From Maritimibacter sp. HL-12 (lineage in GTDB: Bacteria; Pseudomonadota; Alphaproteobacteria; Rhodobacterales; Rhodobacteraceae): 64,000 nucleotides of DNA. This document shows, piece by piece, positions 40,093-49,831 of the stretch (positions are counted from its first letter, which is position 1; each line of letters opens with the position of its first letter). Under the pieces are notes generated by a model that had not been told where the DNA came from, did not search any database, and worked only from the letters and a program-made list of their open reading frames with translations. Both the position numbers and the translations under genes were made by a program. The DNA lies in contig NZ_FXBQ01000001.1 of NCBI RefSeq assembly GCF_900177545.1, positions 1,568,122 through 1,632,121 on the forward strand. Reading direction: 5' to 3'.

Positions 40093-40776
40093 CGCCGCGA
40101 GATCGCCAAGGCCAAGCTGCGCGAGGTTGCCGGTGACCAGTTGCGCCTGTGAAAAGTCCTGATCGTCGGTGTAGATCGAAGGTGTCACCACCACCCTCAG
40201 CCCGGCACCCCGGGCCGAGATCAGGCCATTGAGACTGTCTTCAAACGCGATGCAGGCCCCGGGCGGTAGCCCGAGCCGTTCCAGCGCCAATTCGAACACG
40301 TCGGGTGCGGGCTTTTTCGCGTCCACCTCGTCGCCGGCCGCGATCACGTCGAACACCTCGAAAGGTGCCGCGTTCCAGCAACAGCGGGTCAGCGCCGCCA
40401 CGTTGGGCATGTTGGTTGTCGTCGCGACCGCAAGGCGCAGACCCTCGGCCCGGGCCGCTTCGATCAGCTCCGCCACCCCGGTGCGCAGTTCGAGCTCGCC
40501 GGTGGCCAATATCCCGGTATAGATCGCGGTTTTCTCGAGGTGAATCCGGGCGATATCGGCATCGCTCAGGCGCGGCGCATCGTTCGGCAACCTGTCTTGC
40601 CAGGCCCGTATGCGCTCCTTGCCGCCGGTCGTTTGCAGAAGGTCGCGATAGAGCGGCTGGCTCCAGTGCCAGTCGAGTCCCCATTCGACGAAAACCCGGT
40701 TGAAGGCCTCGCGATGGGCCTCTTCCGTCTCGGCCAGCGTGCCATCGACGTCGAAGATCAGCGCCTTCAGCGTCAC
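40066..40776 (-). CDS. cbbY: CbbY, HAD phosphatase (xylulose-1,5-bisphosphate type)
   Basis: The 236-residue HAD protein has motif I DVDGTLAETEE, motif II AVATTTN and KKPAPDVFELAL then FEDSLNGLISARGAG. CbbY hydrolyses xylulose-1,5-bisphosphate, a RuBisCO by-product that inhibits the enzyme. It is the last gene of the cbb operon. Its start is GTG at 40776, in GTGA overlap with the gph stop. Its end overlaps the transglycosylase gene read from the other strand. Confidence 0.9.
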   Translation of the reverse strand: MTLKALIFDVDGTLAETEEAHREAFNRVFVEWGLDWHWSQPLYRDLLQTTGGKERIRAWQDRLPNDAPRLSDADIARIHLEKTAIYTGILATGELELRTGVAELIEAARAEGLRLAVATTTNMPNVAALTRCCWNAAPFEVFDVIAAGDEVDAKKPAPDVFELALERLGLPPGACIAFEDSLNGLISARGAGLRVVVTPSIYTDDQDFSQAQLVTGNLAQLGLGDLAALLADEVAQ

Positions 40777-41435
40777 GCCGCGGCCGTCTCGCTGGCAATG
40801 CGGTCGATGATCGGGCCCAGTTCCTCGAACCGGTCAAAGCGAAATTCGTGCGGCAACCCTTCTACCGCCTTCTTGCGGTACCCTTGCGTGTGCAGGGCAA
40901 AGCGCACCCCGGCGGCCAACGCCACCTCGGCGTCAATCTCGCTGTCGCCGACATAGATCTTTTCGCCCTCGCCCATCCGCGCGAACGTGAGGTGTAGCGG
41001 GGCAGGGTGCGGCTTCTTCTCGGGAAGGGCATCGCCGCCGACGACAACGTCGATGTAGTTTTCGAGCCGCAGCAGGCTCAACATCAGCCGCGCCGGTTCC
41101 TCGGGCTTGTTGGTGCACACGCCGATCCTGTGGCCCTTGGCGCTCAGCTCAGCCAGAAGCTCCGGCACGCCCGGAAAGGGTCGCGATTCGTCAGCCGGGG
41201 CGGCATTGTAGAAATCGCGCACCTCGTCATAGAGCCGGGGAAACTGGCTCTGCGCGATCCCGCGCGCCCGCAACACCCGTTCGACCAGCTTGGGAAGCCC
41301 GTTGCCGATGAAGGAGGTGATGGTGGCGAGGTCAAGCGGTTCGAGCCCTTCGCCCGCCAGCATCCTGTTCGCCGCCACCATGATATCGGGGGCGCTGTCA
41401 ACGAGGGTTCCGTCGAGGTCGAAAACGATGTTCAT
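40773..41435 (-). CDS. gph: phosphoglycolate phosphatase
   Basis: The 220-residue HAD protein has motif I FDLDGTLVDSAPDI, the cap helix region GNGLPKLVERVL, VCTNKP and VGDSEIDAEVALAAG. It dephosphorylates 2-phosphoglycolate made by RuBisCO oxygenation; in autotrophs the gene is called cbbZ. ATG 41435 overlaps the stop of the thioredoxin-like gene (ATGA), and its own stop overlaps the GTG of cbbY, so these are tightly coupled. Confidence 0.94.
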   Translation of the reverse strand: MNIVFDLDGTLVDSAPDIMVAANRMLAGEGLEPLDLATITSFIGNGLPKLVERVLRARGIAQSQFPRLYDEVRDFYNAAPADESRPFPGVPELLAELSAKGHRIGVCTNKPEEPARLMLSLLRLENYIDVVVGGDALPEKKPHPAPLHLTFARMGEGEKIYVGDSEIDAEVALAAGVRFALHTQGYRKKAVEGLPHEFRFDRFEELGPIIDRIASETAAA

Positions 41436-41989
41436 GCGGCGTCCTTCCACTTGATCGAGCAGCCCATTGAGGCAACCTGCTCCGCAGGCCCCTCACCGGT
41501 TTCGGCCACCTGTTTCATTGCCTCGAAGAGGTCGCGCCGAAGGTCCGCCGGCCCCGCCTCCTTGCGGGAGGCATCGAGGCGCCCCCTGTATTGCAACTCT
41601 CCGGCGGCATTGTAGCCGAAGAAATCGGGCGTGCAGACTGCGTCATAGGCCCGCGCCACGCCTTGGCTCTCGTCGTAGAGATAGGGGAAGGTGAAGCCGT
41701 GGCCTTCGGCCAGGGTTACCATGTGTTCGGGCGCGTCCTGCGGATAGGCCGCTATGTCGTTGGCACTGATCGCCACCACGCCGATGCCAAGCCCCTGCAA
41801 TTCCTTCGCATCGCGCACGATCCGGTCGATCACCGCCAACACGTAAGGGCAGTGGTTGCAGATGAACATGACCAGCGTGCCGTTCGGGCCCTTCACGTCG
41901 TCGAGGGTCCAGACCTTGCCATCCGTGCCCGGAAGGCTGAAATCCTTGATCGACGCGCCGAAATCGCAAACCGGGGGAATGGCTGCCAT
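41432..41989 (-). CDS. thioredoxin-like (AhpC/TSA superfamily) protein
   Basis: The 185-residue protein has a thioredoxin fold with the CNHCPY motif near 44-49 in place of the usual CxxC, a DFSLPGTDGKVWTLDDVKG start, VVAISANDIAAYPQDAPE, and a C-terminal Cys in ASMGCSIKW. The family is a common uncharacterised thioredoxin/peroxiredoxin-like group (resembling bacterial proteins with a CNHCPY motif). Within the cbb operon it could reduce or protect Calvin-cycle enzymes, but that is speculation. Same operon, in ATGA overlap with gph. Confidence 0.82.
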   Translation of the reverse strand: MAAIPPVCDFGASIKDFSLPGTDGKVWTLDDVKGPNGTLVMFICNHCPYVLAVIDRIVRDAKELQGLGIGVVAISANDIAAYPQDAPEHMVTLAEGHGFTFPYLYDESQGVARAYDAVCTPDFFGYNAAGELQYRGRLDASRKEAGPADLRRDLFEAMKQVAETGEGPAEQVASMGCSIKWKDAA

Positions 41990-42025
41990 GCTGTGTCTCC
42001 TTGTGCTCGTCGATCATGCCGGGCT

Positions 42026-42946
42026 TCAGGCTGGCACGAAGACAAATCCTTCGCCCTGCCGTTCCACCCGCCCGATCCCGCCGTTGGGCAGGTGAAACCC
42101 GATCATGGTCATCTGTTCGTGCGCCAACTGGTCGAGCAGGCCGGCGCGCGACTGCGCTGCAAGCGCGCGGTCGCCGTCGGCACCGAAGTGCCAGTCTGGA
42201 TGGGCAAAGGCGACGTGATCGTTCAGGATCGCATCACCCACCACCATCACACCAGCGTTGCCCGCGCGCAGCTCGAAGCTCATGTGTCCGGGCGTGTGGC
42301 CAAAGCTCGCCCGCGCGGCGATCCCGGGCAGGATTTCTTCGCCATCTGCGAAGACCTCCATCGCGTCGCCCAGAGCGTCAAGCCTGCGAAGCGCGCCAAC
42401 CGCCATCGGCACCCGATCTTCCCCGATCGTGTCGACGGTCGCTGGATCGGCCCAGAACGCATGTTCCTCGCGGCCCATCATGTGGCGCGCATTGGCAAAC
42501 ACCAGGTCGTCGAAATCGTCGAGCACGCCCCAGAGGTGGTCGGCGTGGCCATGGGTGAAAACAACGTGGGTCACGTCTCCCGGGTCCACGCCCACCGCGG
42601 CAAGGGCGTTGGTCAGATCGCCCACGCTGTCCATGAACCCCGGCCCCGATCCGGCATCGAACAGGATCACCCGGTCTTCATGCCGCACCAGCGTGAGATT
42701 GCACTCCGGCAGAAGCGGGGCTTCACGTTCCATGCCGCGTTCCGCGAGGAAGGCGGCAAGCTCATCCTGGGGCATCGGCGCAAACATGAAATCGGCCGGT
42801 TGCGTCAGATAGCCGTCGCTCAACGTCGTGATCCGCATGTCTCCAAGCGTGATCTCGGTCGCGGCCCAGGCCATGCGGGGCGCAAGCATCGCGGACGCAA
42901 GGCCTGCCGCGGCGCTCGAAAGTATCGTGCGTCTGGTAATATTCAT
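42026..42946 (-). CDS. Tat-exported MBL-fold metallohydrolase
   Basis: The 306-residue protein begins with a twin-arginine signal (ITRRTILS, hydrophobic stretch, AWA). The metallo-beta-lactamase fold shows HGHADHLWG near 132, FGHTPGHMSF, VVGDAI and the final His in IGFHLPNG. Such periplasmic MBL proteins include lactonases and sulfur dioxygenase-like enzymes; the substrate is unknown. It lies eight bases after rpe within the cbb operon, which is unusual. Confidence 0.85.
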   Translation of the reverse strand: MNITRRTILSSAAAGLASAMLAPRMAWAATEITLGDMRITTLSDGYLTQPADFMFAPMPQDELAAFLAERGMEREAPLLPECNLTLVRHEDRVILFDAGSGPGFMDSVGDLTNALAAVGVDPGDVTHVVFTHGHADHLWGVLDDFDDLVFANARHMMGREEHAFWADPATVDTIGEDRVPMAVGALRRLDALGDAMEVFADGEEILPGIAARASFGHTPGHMSFELRAGNAGVMVVGDAILNDHVAFAHPDWHFGADGDRALAAQSRAGLLDQLAHEQMTMIGFHLPNGGIGRVERQGEGFVFVPA

Positions 42947-42954
42947 CTGGTCCC

Positions 42955-43656
42955 TCAGGCTACGTCTTTCAAAGCCCCCTGCGCCGCAGCGCGGATGGCC
43001 CGGATATTCTCGCCGTAAGGGGCCGGGTTGTCTACCGAGCCGCCCTTGAATACCGCCGATCCGGCCACGAAGCAGTCCGCCCCGGCCGCGACCAGCGGAC
43101 CAACCGTGTTGGGGTCGACCCCGCCATCAACCTGGATCATGATTTCGCGGTCGCCGATCATCTCGCGCACCTGGCGCACTTTCTCGACGCTGGTCGGAAT
43201 GAACTTCTGCCCGCCGAACCCGGGGTTCACGCTCATCACCAGCACCATGTCGACGAGGTCGAGAAGTTCGGAGATCACCGCGGCCGGGGTGCCCGGATTG
43301 AGCGAGATACCCGCCATCTTGCCGGTTGCCTTGATCGCCTGCAGCGTGCGGTGCGGGTGCGGCCCGGCCTCCCAGTGGGCGGTGATCATGTCGGCGCCCG
43401 CCTCGGCATAGGCCTCGATATAGGGGTCGACCGGCGCGATCATCAGGTGCACGTCCATGAAGGTGGTCACGTGCGGTCGGAACGCCTTCACCGCGGGCGG
43501 GCCGAAGGTGAGGTTGGGCACGAAATGCCCGTCCATCACGTCGACATGCACCCAGTCGGCGCCCTGCGCCTCGATGGCCCGGATCTCCTCTCCGAAGTTG
43601 GCAAAATCGGCGGAAAGGATCGACGGTGCGATCTTGATGGAACGGTCAAACGACAT
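42955..43656 (-). CDS. rpe: ribulose-phosphate 3-epimerase
   Basis: Rpe (CbbE) interconverts ribulose-5-phosphate and xylulose-5-phosphate in the Calvin cycle and pentose phosphate pathway. The 233-residue TIM barrel has [32 protein letters not shown] (metal-binding His and Asp) and [16 protein letters not shown] precedes the ATG. It follows cbbA after 95 bases that hold a hairpin. In R. sphaeroides form II operons a RuBisCO gene occupies a similar place after cbbA; here it is rpe. Confidence 0.97.
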   Translation of the reverse strand: MSFDRSIKIAPSILSADFANFGEEIRAIEAQGADWVHVDVMDGHFVPNLTFGPPAVKAFRPHVTTFMDVHLMIAPVDPYIEAYAEAGADMITAHWEAGPHPHRTLQAIKATGKMAGISLNPGTPAAVISELLDLVDMVLVMSVNPGFGGQKFIPTSVEKVRQVREMIGDREIMIQVDGGVDPNTVGPLVAAGADCFVAGSAVFKGGSVDNPAPYGENIRAIRAAAQGALKDVA

Positions 43657-43680
43657 ATCGTGTCTCCCTGTTTTTCACTG

Positions 43681-43705
43681 TCGGGCGGGAGCGTGCCCCG
43701 CCCGA
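43681..43705. repeat. hairpin between cbbA and rpe
   Basis: TCGGGCGGG and CCCGCCCGA form a nine-base GC stem with a seven-base loop. No U-run follows on the minus strand, so it is more likely a message-stabilising or processing element that raises the level of the upstream cbb part than a terminator. Confidence 0.6.
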
Positions 43706-43751
43706 TCCATCTATCATGCAGCCTCGCGCGCGGCCACTGTGCGATACGCGT

Positions 43752-44801
43752 TCAGAGCGAACCGTCGGCGTAGCGCCTGGCCATGTCGTCAAGGTCGATG
43801 GCCTTGATCTTCGAGGCATTGCCGGCGGTGCCGAAGCGCTCGAAACGGTCGATGCAGAGCTTTTTCATCTCTTCCATCGCCGGGATCATGAACTTGCGCG
43901 GGTCGAACTCGGTTTTCTTCTCCATCGCCACCTTGCGGAACTGGCCGGTGATGGCCATCCGGTTATCGGTGTCGATGTTGACCTTGCGCACACCCGACTT
44001 GATGCCGCGCTCGATCTCTTCAACCGGCACGCCGTAAGTTTGCGGCATGTCGCCGCCGAACGCGTTGATCAGGTCTTGCAGATACTGCGGCACGCTCGAC
44101 GAACCGTGCATCACGAGGTGCACATGCGGGATCTTGGCGTGGATCGCCTCGATCTGGCTGATCGCCAGCGTTTCGCCGGTGGGTTTCGAGCTGAACTTGT
44201 AGGCGCCGTGGCTAGTGCCGCAGGCAATGGCCAGCGCGTCGACCTTGGTGAGCTTGACGAAATCCGCCGCCTCGTCCGGGTCGGTGAGAAGCTGGCTGTG
44301 ATCGAGTTTGCCTTCGGCACCCGAGCCGTCTTCCTCGGCGGCCATGCCGGTTTCGAGGTTGCCGAGCACGCCCAGCTCACCCTCGACCGAGGCCCCCACC
44401 CAATGCGCCATCTCGGCCACGCGGCGGGTGATATCGACGTTGTAATCCCAGTCGGCAGGCGTTTTCATGTCGGCCTTGAGCGAGCCGTCCATCATCACGG
44501 AGGTGAAGCCGTGCTTGATCGCGGAGATGCAGGTTTGCTCGTTGTTGCCGTGGTCCTGGTGCATCACGATCGGAATGTCGGGATACATCTCGGTGAGCGC
44601 CTGGATCATGTGCTTGAGCATGATGTCGCCGGCATAGGACCGGGCACCGCGCGAGGCCTGGAGGATAACCGGGCTATCCACCTTCTTGGCCGCGTTCATG
44701 ATCGCGAGGCCCTGTTCCATGTTGTTGATGTTGAAAGCCGGCACGCCATAGGAATGTTCGGCGGCGTGATCGAGCAGTTGGCGAAGTGAGATAAGTGCCA
44801 T
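43752..44801 (-). CDS. cbbA: fructose-bisphosphate aldolase class II (Calvin cycle type)
   Basis: The 349-residue zinc aldolase has [11 protein letters not shown] with a metal His, [12 protein letters not shown] and [15 protein letters not shown] with the other metal and substrate residues, and [16 protein letters not shown] near the C-terminus. The sequence type ([27 protein letters not shown]) matches the Calvin-cycle subtype that also handles sedoheptulose bisphosphate. It follows cbbG after 12 bases. Confidence 0.97.
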   Translation of the reverse strand: MALISLRQLLDHAAEHSYGVPAFNINNMEQGLAIMNAAKKVDSPVILQASRGARSYAGDIMLKHMIQALTEMYPDIPIVMHQDHGNNEQTCISAIKHGFTSVMMDGSLKADMKTPADWDYNVDITRRVAEMAHWVGASVEGELGVLGNLETGMAAEEDGSGAEGKLDHSQLLTDPDEAADFVKLTKVDALAIACGTSHGAYKFSSKPTGETLAISQIEAIHAKIPHVHLVMHGSSSVPQYLQDLINAFGGDMPQTYGVPVEEIERGIKSGVRKVNIDTDNRMAITGQFRKVAMEKKTEFDPRKFMIPAMEEMKKLCIDRFERFGTAGNASKIKAIDLDDMARRYADGSL

Positions 44802-44813
44802 GTGTCAGGTTCC

Positions 44814-45815
44814 TCAGATCAGCTTGCCCATGGCGACAGCGGTGTCGGCCATGCGGTTGGAGAAGCCCCATTCGTTGTCGTACCAGCTCAGGATGCGCAC
44901 GAAGTTGCCGTCCATCACCTTGGTCTGGTCCATGTGGAAGGTCGACGAATGCGGATCGTGGTTGAAGTCGATCGAAACGTTGGCCTCGTCGGTGTAGCCG
45001 AGAATGCCCTTCATCGGGCCATCGGCGGCGGCGCGGATCGCGTTGTTGATCTCTTCCACACTGGTGGCCCGACTGGCTTCGAAGGTCAGGTCGACAACCG
45101 AGACGTTCGGCGTCGGCACCCGGATCGCCACGCCGTCGAGCTTGCCGTTGAGCTCGGGAAGCACGAGGCCCACGGCCTTGGCCGCGCCGGTGCTCGTCGG
45201 GATCATGCTCATCGCCGCCGCGCGGGCGCGGTAGAGATCGGAGTGCATGGTGTCGAGCGTCGGCTGATCGCCGGTGTAGGAGTGGATCGTGGTCATGAAA
45301 CCGCGGGTAATCCCCACCGTGTCTTGCAGCACCTTGGCCACCGGCGAGAGGCAGTTGGTGGTGCAGGAGGCGTTCGACACCACCAGATCGTCGGCGGTGA
45401 GCGTATCGTGGTTCACGCCGAACACGATGGTCTTGTCGGCACCGCTTGCCGGCGCCGAGACCAGAACCCGCTTCGAGCCGTTTTCGAGGTGGAATGCGGC
45501 CTTGTCGCGCGCGGTGAAGATGCCGGTGCATTCCAGCGCGATATCGACATCGCCCCACGGCAGTTCCTTGGGGTCGCGGATCGCGGTCACCTTGATCGGG
45601 CCGCGGCCCACGTCGATGGTGTCGCCGTCCACCGTGACGGTGCCGGGAAAACGCCCGTGCACCGAGTCGTAGCGGATGAGGTGGGCGTTGGTTTCCACCG
45701 GCCCGAGATCGTTGATCGCGACCACCTCGATATCGGTGCGGCCGGATTCGACGATGGCACGCAGCACATTGCGGCCGATACGGCCGAAGCCGTTGATAGC
45801 TACCTTGACAGTCAT
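44814..45815 (-). CDS. cbbG: glyceraldehyde-3-phosphate dehydrogenase (cbbG)
   Basis: The 333-residue GAPDH has the Rossmann start [14 protein letters not shown], the catalytic Cys151 in [12 protein letters not shown], and a following STGAAKAVG phosphate-binding segment. AGGAGGTAAC precedes ATG 45815; a longer in-frame start eight codons earlier is less likely. Its place between transketolase and aldolase in a cbb operon shows it is the Calvin-cycle copy, working in the reducing direction. Confidence 0.97.
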   Translation of the reverse strand: MTVKVAINGFGRIGRNVLRAIVESGRTDIEVVAINDLGPVETNAHLIRYDSVHGRFPGTVTVDGDTIDVGRGPIKVTAIRDPKELPWGDVDIALECTGIFTARDKAAFHLENGSKRVLVSAPASGADKTIVFGVNHDTLTADDLVVSNASCTTNCLSPVAKVLQDTVGITRGFMTTIHSYTGDQPTLDTMHSDLYRARAAAMSMIPTSTGAAKAVGLVLPELNGKLDGVAIRVPTPNVSVVDLTFEASRATSVEEINNAIRAAADGPMKGILGYTDEANVSIDFNHDPHSSTFHMDQTKVMDGNFVRILSWYDNEWGFSNRMADTAVAMGKLI

Positions 45816-45831
45816 GTTACCTCCTGGGACG

Positions 45832-47823
45832 TCAGACAAGTGATTTGGCGGCGGCCACGACAGCCTCTGCCGTGATGCCGAAATGTTCGTAGAGCGCCGG
45901 GGCCGGGGCGGACGCCCCGAAGCTGGTCATGCCGACAAAGGCACCGTCATTGCCGATCAGCGCATCCCATCCCTGCCGCACCGCCGCTTCCACGCCAACG
46001 CGGGGCGCGGTGCCGAGCACGGCGTCGCGGTAGGCCCGCGGTTGCTTGGCGAAGGCCTCGAAGCAGGGGGCCGAAACCACTACCGCCTTGACCCCGTCCG
46101 CCGCCAGTTTCTCGGCGGCGTTTATGGCGATCTCCACCTCCGAGCCGGTGGCGACGATGGTCACGTCGCGGGTGCCGGCCACGTCGCGGAGCACATAGGC
46201 ACCCTTGGCGGTCATGTTGGTGTCGGTATGGCTGGTGCGCACCGTGGGCAGGCCCTGGCGCGAGAGCGAAAGCACGCTGGGCGTGCCTTCCATCTCCAGC
46301 GCCGCCTGCCAGGCTTCGGCGGTTTCCACCGCGTCGGCAGGGCGGAACACCATCATGTTCGGCATCGCGCGCAGGCTGGCGAGCGTTTCCACCGGCTGGT
46401 GCGTCGGCCCGTCCTCGCCAAGCCCGATGCTGTCATGGGTCAGCACGTAGACCACCCGCAGACCCATCAGCGCCGAAAGCCGCATCGCGCCGCGCATGTA
46501 ATCGGCGAACACGAGGAAAGTGCCGCCATAGGGGATGAACCCGCCGTGCAGCGCGATCCCGTTCATGATCGCCGCCATGCCGTGCTCGCGCACGCCGTAA
46601 CGCACGTAGTTGCCGGAGTAATCACCGCGCACCACGTCTTTCATGCCCTTGGTGTAGGTCAGGTTGGAGCCGGTCAAGTCGGCCGATCCGCCCACCGTGT
46701 TGGGCAGCGTGCCGTTGACGATCTCCAGCGCCATCTCGCTGGCCTTGCGGGTGGCGACCTTGGGCGCATCCGCGCTGAGCCGGGCTTTGTAGGCATTGAA
46801 CGCGGCGTCGAGCGCGCGGGCGTCAGGATTCGCCTGCGCGGCTTCGAAGGCATCCTGCTTCGGATGCCCGCCAAGGCGCTTTTCCCACGCCAGCCGGGCC
46901 TCGCGGCCACGGGCGGCAATCGCGTGGAACGCGTCATAAACCTCGCCTGGCACCTCGAAGGGCGCATGCAACCAGCCAAGGTTCTCCCGCACGGCGGCCA
47001 CTTCGTCGGCACCCAGCGGCGCACCGTGCACGTCGTGGCTGCCCTGCTTGTTGGGTGCGCCAAAGCCGATCACGGTGCGGCAGGCGATCATCGAAGGCTT
47101 GTCGGTCACGCCACGAGCCGCTTCGATCGCGGCGGCAATCGCCTCCTTGTCGTGCCCGTCGATCGACTGCACGTGCCAGCCCGCCGCCTCGAACCGGGCC
47201 TGCTGGCTCGTCGAGGTGGAAACATCGGTCGAACCGTCGATCGTGATCTGGTTGTCGTCCCACATCAGGATGAGGCGGCCAAGCCCATGATGTCCCGCAA
47301 AATCAATGGCTTCGTGGCTGATTCCTTCCATCAGGCAGCCGTCGCCCGAGATCACGTAAGTGTAGTGATCCGCGAGGTCGTCGCCGTAGCGCGCATTTGC
47401 CATGCGTTCGGCCAGCGCCATGCCTACGGCGGTGGTGATGCCCTGTCCGAGCGGCCCGGTGGTCACCTCGATGCCCTTGGCATGGCCATATTCCGGGTGT
47501 CCGGCGGTGCGATAGCCCATCTGCCGGAAGTTGCGGATCTGCTCCATCCCCATGTCATCATAGCCGAGCAGGTGGTTGATCGCGTAGACCAGCATCGAGC
47601 CATGGCCCGCGCTCATCACGAAGCGGTCGCGATCGGCCCAGGTGTCGGCCGAGGGGTCGATCTTCATGAACCGGTTGAACAGCACCGTGGCAACATCCGC
47701 GAGGCCCATCGGCGCGCCGGGGTGGCCCGAGTTGGCGGCCTGCACCGCGTCCATCGCCAGCGCCCGGATGGCATTGGCCATCAGGTCTTCGGTCGATGTG
47801 TCGATATTCGTCTGAATGTTCAT
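45832..47823 (-). CDS. cbbT: transketolase (cbbT)
   Basis: The 663-residue thiamine-diphosphate enzyme has the TPP motif [13 protein letters not shown] (about 158), catalytic His in SGHPGAPMG and [17 protein letters not shown], and the C-terminal domain. It moves two-carbon units between sugar phosphates. It lies ten bases after the phosphoribulokinase gene. Full length and motifs are intact. Confidence 0.98.
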   Translation of the reverse strand: MNIQTNIDTSTEDLMANAIRALAMDAVQAANSGHPGAPMGLADVATVLFNRFMKIDPSADTWADRDRFVMSAGHGSMLVYAINHLLGYDDMGMEQIRNFRQMGYRTAGHPEYGHAKGIEVTTGPLGQGITTAVGMALAERMANARYGDDLADHYTYVISGDGCLMEGISHEAIDFAGHHGLGRLILMWDDNQITIDGSTDVSTSTSQQARFEAAGWHVQSIDGHDKEAIAAAIEAARGVTDKPSMIACRTVIGFGAPNKQGSHDVHGAPLGADEVAAVRENLGWLHAPFEVPGEVYDAFHAIAARGREARLAWEKRLGGHPKQDAFEAAQANPDARALDAAFNAYKARLSADAPKVATRKASEMALEIVNGTLPNTVGGSADLTGSNLTYTKGMKDVVRGDYSGNYVRYGVREHGMAAIMNGIALHGGFIPYGGTFLVFADYMRGAMRLSALMGLRVVYVLTHDSIGLGEDGPTHQPVETLASLRAMPNMMVFRPADAVETAEAWQAALEMEGTPSVLSLSRQGLPTVRTSHTDTNMTAKGAYVLRDVAGTRDVTIVATGSEVEIAINAAEKLAADGVKAVVVSAPCFEAFAKQPRAYRDAVLGTAPRVGVEAAVRQGWDALIGNDGAFVGMTSFGASAPAPALYEHFGITAEAVVAAAKSLV

Positions 47824-47833
47824 GGCACCCTCC

Positions 47834-48706
47834 TCAAGCGCGCTTCGAGACCGACACCAGCCGCTCGATCATCGGGGTGAAGATGAGCTGCATCGCGAGG
47901 TCCATCTTGCCGCCGGGAATGACGATGGAATTGGCCCGGCTCATCCAGCTGCCCTGGATCATCCGGGTGAGATAGCCAAAGTCGATTCCGCGCGGGTTCT
48001 TGAAGCGGATCACCACGAGGCTTTCGTCGGCGGTGGGAATCCAGCGGGCGATGAAGGGGTTCGACGTATCCACAATCGGAACGCGCTGGAAGTTGATGTC
48101 GGTTTCGGTGAACTGCGGCGTGATGCAGTGAACATAATCGTGCATCCGGCGCAGGATCACGTCGGTGACAGCTTCGGTCGAATAGCCGCGATGGGTCTTG
48201 TCGCGGTGGATCTTCTGGATCCATTCGAGGTTGATCACCGGTACCACACCGATCTTGAGATCGGCCAGCGCCGGGAGGTTCACTTCGTCGTTGACCACCG
48301 CACCGTGCAGCCCCTCGTAGAACAACACGTCCGAATCGTCGTCGAAGGGCGCCCAATCGGTGAAGTTGCCGGGCGCGACGCCGAATTTCTCCGCCTCGAT
48401 ATCGTCATGCACGTAGTGCCGGGTACGGCCCTTGCCGGTCTCGCCATACTCGCGAAACACCCTTTCGAGCTCGTCGAGTGCGTTGGCTTCGTAGGAGAAG
48501 TGGCTGAAGGTATGGTCACCTTCGGCAGTGCGCCGTTCCAGCTCCGCCTTCATTTCCAGGCGATTATATCTGTGAAAGGCATCGCCCTCGATCGAAACCG
48601 CCTTCACGCCCTCGCGGCGGAAGATCTGATCGAAGGTGCCTTTGACGGTTGATGTGCCGGCCCCCGAGGAGCCCGTGACCGAGATGATGGGGTGTTTTTT
48701 GCTCAT
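47834..48706 (-). CDS. cbbP: phosphoribulokinase
   Basis: PRK makes ribulose-1,5-bisphosphate, the RuBisCO substrate, and is diagnostic for the Calvin cycle. The 290-residue protein has the Walker [10 protein letters not shown] near 12-20, [21 protein letters not shown] with the catalytic acid region, and [12 protein letters not shown]. It is of the octameric bacterial type (class I). It follows cbbF after nine bases. Its presence makes the lack of a RuBisCO gene in the operon notable. Confidence 0.98.
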   Translation of the reverse strand: MSKKHPIISVTGSSGAGTSTVKGTFDQIFRREGVKAVSIEGDAFHRYNRLEMKAELERRTAEGDHTFSHFSYEANALDELERVFREYGETGKGRTRHYVHDDIEAEKFGVAPGNFTDWAPFDDDSDVLFYEGLHGAVVNDEVNLPALADLKIGVVPVINLEWIQKIHRDKTHRGYSTEAVTDVILRRMHDYVHCITPQFTETDINFQRVPIVDTSNPFIARWIPTADESLVVIRFKNPRGIDFGYLTRMIQGSWMSRANSIVIPGGKMDLAMQLIFTPMIERLVSVSKRA

Positions 48707-48715
48707 GATATGTCC

Positions 48716-49726
48716 TCAGACGCGGAACAGGCCGCGAGTTCCGAAAAGGGCGTTGACTTCATCGGTCGGCAGATCCTGGTAGGCGGCAACGCGCGCCACC
48801 TTGTCGGAACTTCCGAAGACGAAGGGCGTGCGGGCGTGCAATTCGCTCGCCTGCTGCGACATGATCCGGTCATGCCCATCGGTGGCGCGCCCGCCGGCCT
48901 GTTCGATCAGGAAGGCGATCGGGGCGCATTCATAGACCATCCGCAAACGGCCGCGTTCGTATCCTGTCCGATCATCGCCGGGATAGAGAAAGATCCCGCC
49001 ACGGCTCATGATCCGGTGCGTCTCTGCCACCAGCGAGGCCACCCAGCGCATGTTGAAGTTCTCGTCGCGCGGCCCGGTTTCACCTGCGAGCATGTCGTCG
49101 ATGTAGGCCCGGATCGCCGGGCTCCAGTGCCGGTAGTTCGAGGCGTTGATCGCAAATTCGCGGGCTTTCACCGGCACCTTGTGCTCGGTTTCGACCAGTT
49201 TCCAGATCATGCTGTCGGGGTCGAAGATATAGCTCTGAACCCCGTTTCCGAAGGTTACGACGATATAGGTCTGCGGCCCGTAGATGATGTAGCCGCCGCA
49301 AATCTGCTCGTCGGCCGGGCGCAGGAAGGTGCCGTTCGGGTCGCCGTCCTTGGCCTCGAAGATCGAGAAGATCGTGCCGATCGACACGTTCACGTCGATG
49401 TTGGAAGACCCGTCCAGCGGGTCGATGGCGAGGCCGAAGCGGCCTTCCGGATTCAACTCGACGACAAAATCCTGCTCCTCGGACGCATAGTAGCGCACCG
49501 AGGTTTTCTTCAGCTCTTCGGCGAAGGCATCGTCGGCCATCACGTCGAGAGCCTTCTGCTGGTCGCCGCCAAGGTTTTCGCCCACGCCGGCACCAAGCGA
49601 GCCACCCAGCGGCCCCCGCTTGATCGTTCGGCACAGATCGCGGCCGACAAGGCCGAGCGCCTCCATTATCGGCCGAAGGTCAGCCGGAATGTGAGACGTA
49701 TCGTCAAAGACATCCGTGGTGCTCAT
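48716..49726 (-). CDS. cbbF: fructose-1,6-bisphosphatase class I (cbbF)
   Basis: The 336-residue enzyme dephosphorylates fructose-1,6-bisphosphate (and sedoheptulose bisphosphate in autotrophs). It has the metal motif [10 protein letters not shown] at 102-111, [11 protein letters not shown] before it, and [18 protein letters not shown] near the C-terminus. GGAGGA precedes the ATG at 49726. It is the first gene of the operon, divergent from cbbR. Confidence 0.97.
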   Translation of the reverse strand: MSTTDVFDDTSHIPADLRPIMEALGLVGRDLCRTIKRGPLGGSLGAGVGENLGGDQQKALDVMADDAFAEELKKTSVRYYASEEQDFVVELNPEGRFGLAIDPLDGSSNIDVNVSIGTIFSIFEAKDGDPNGTFLRPADEQICGGYIIYGPQTYIVVTFGNGVQSYIFDPDSMIWKLVETEHKVPVKAREFAINASNYRHWSPAIRAYIDDMLAGETGPRDENFNMRWVASLVAETHRIMSRGGIFLYPGDDRTGYERGRLRMVYECAPIAFLIEQAGGRATDGHDRIMSQQASELHARTPFVFGSSDKVARVAAYQDLPTDEVNALFGTRGLFRV

Positions 49727-49831
49727 GATTCCTCCCAAGTCCGGCCTCCAAACCGGATTGTCCTTGTCGTGCCACGGTTGAATCGTTTACAGAATTTAAT
49801 AAGTAGAAAGTTATGAAAAGAAAAATCTAAG
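49727..49831. promoter_or_regulatory. cbbR-cbbF divergent regulatory region
   Basis: This 105-base region is AT-rich on the cbbR side. TAA-N8-TTA at 49800-49813 matches the published CbbR half-site consensus TNA-N7/8-TNA and sits in the inverted repeat ATAA-N8-TTAT (49799-49814), 18 bases before cbbR. A second inverted repeat, TCCGG-N8-CCGGA, lies at 49740-49757 close to cbbF. CbbR would bind here to activate cbbF and repress itself. Confidence 0.65.

Noticed and set aside
43681-43705. Terminator between cbbA and rpe
   Set aside because: The stem is strong but lacks a following U-run on the coding strand, and rpe is likely cotranscribed; kept as a hairpin only.
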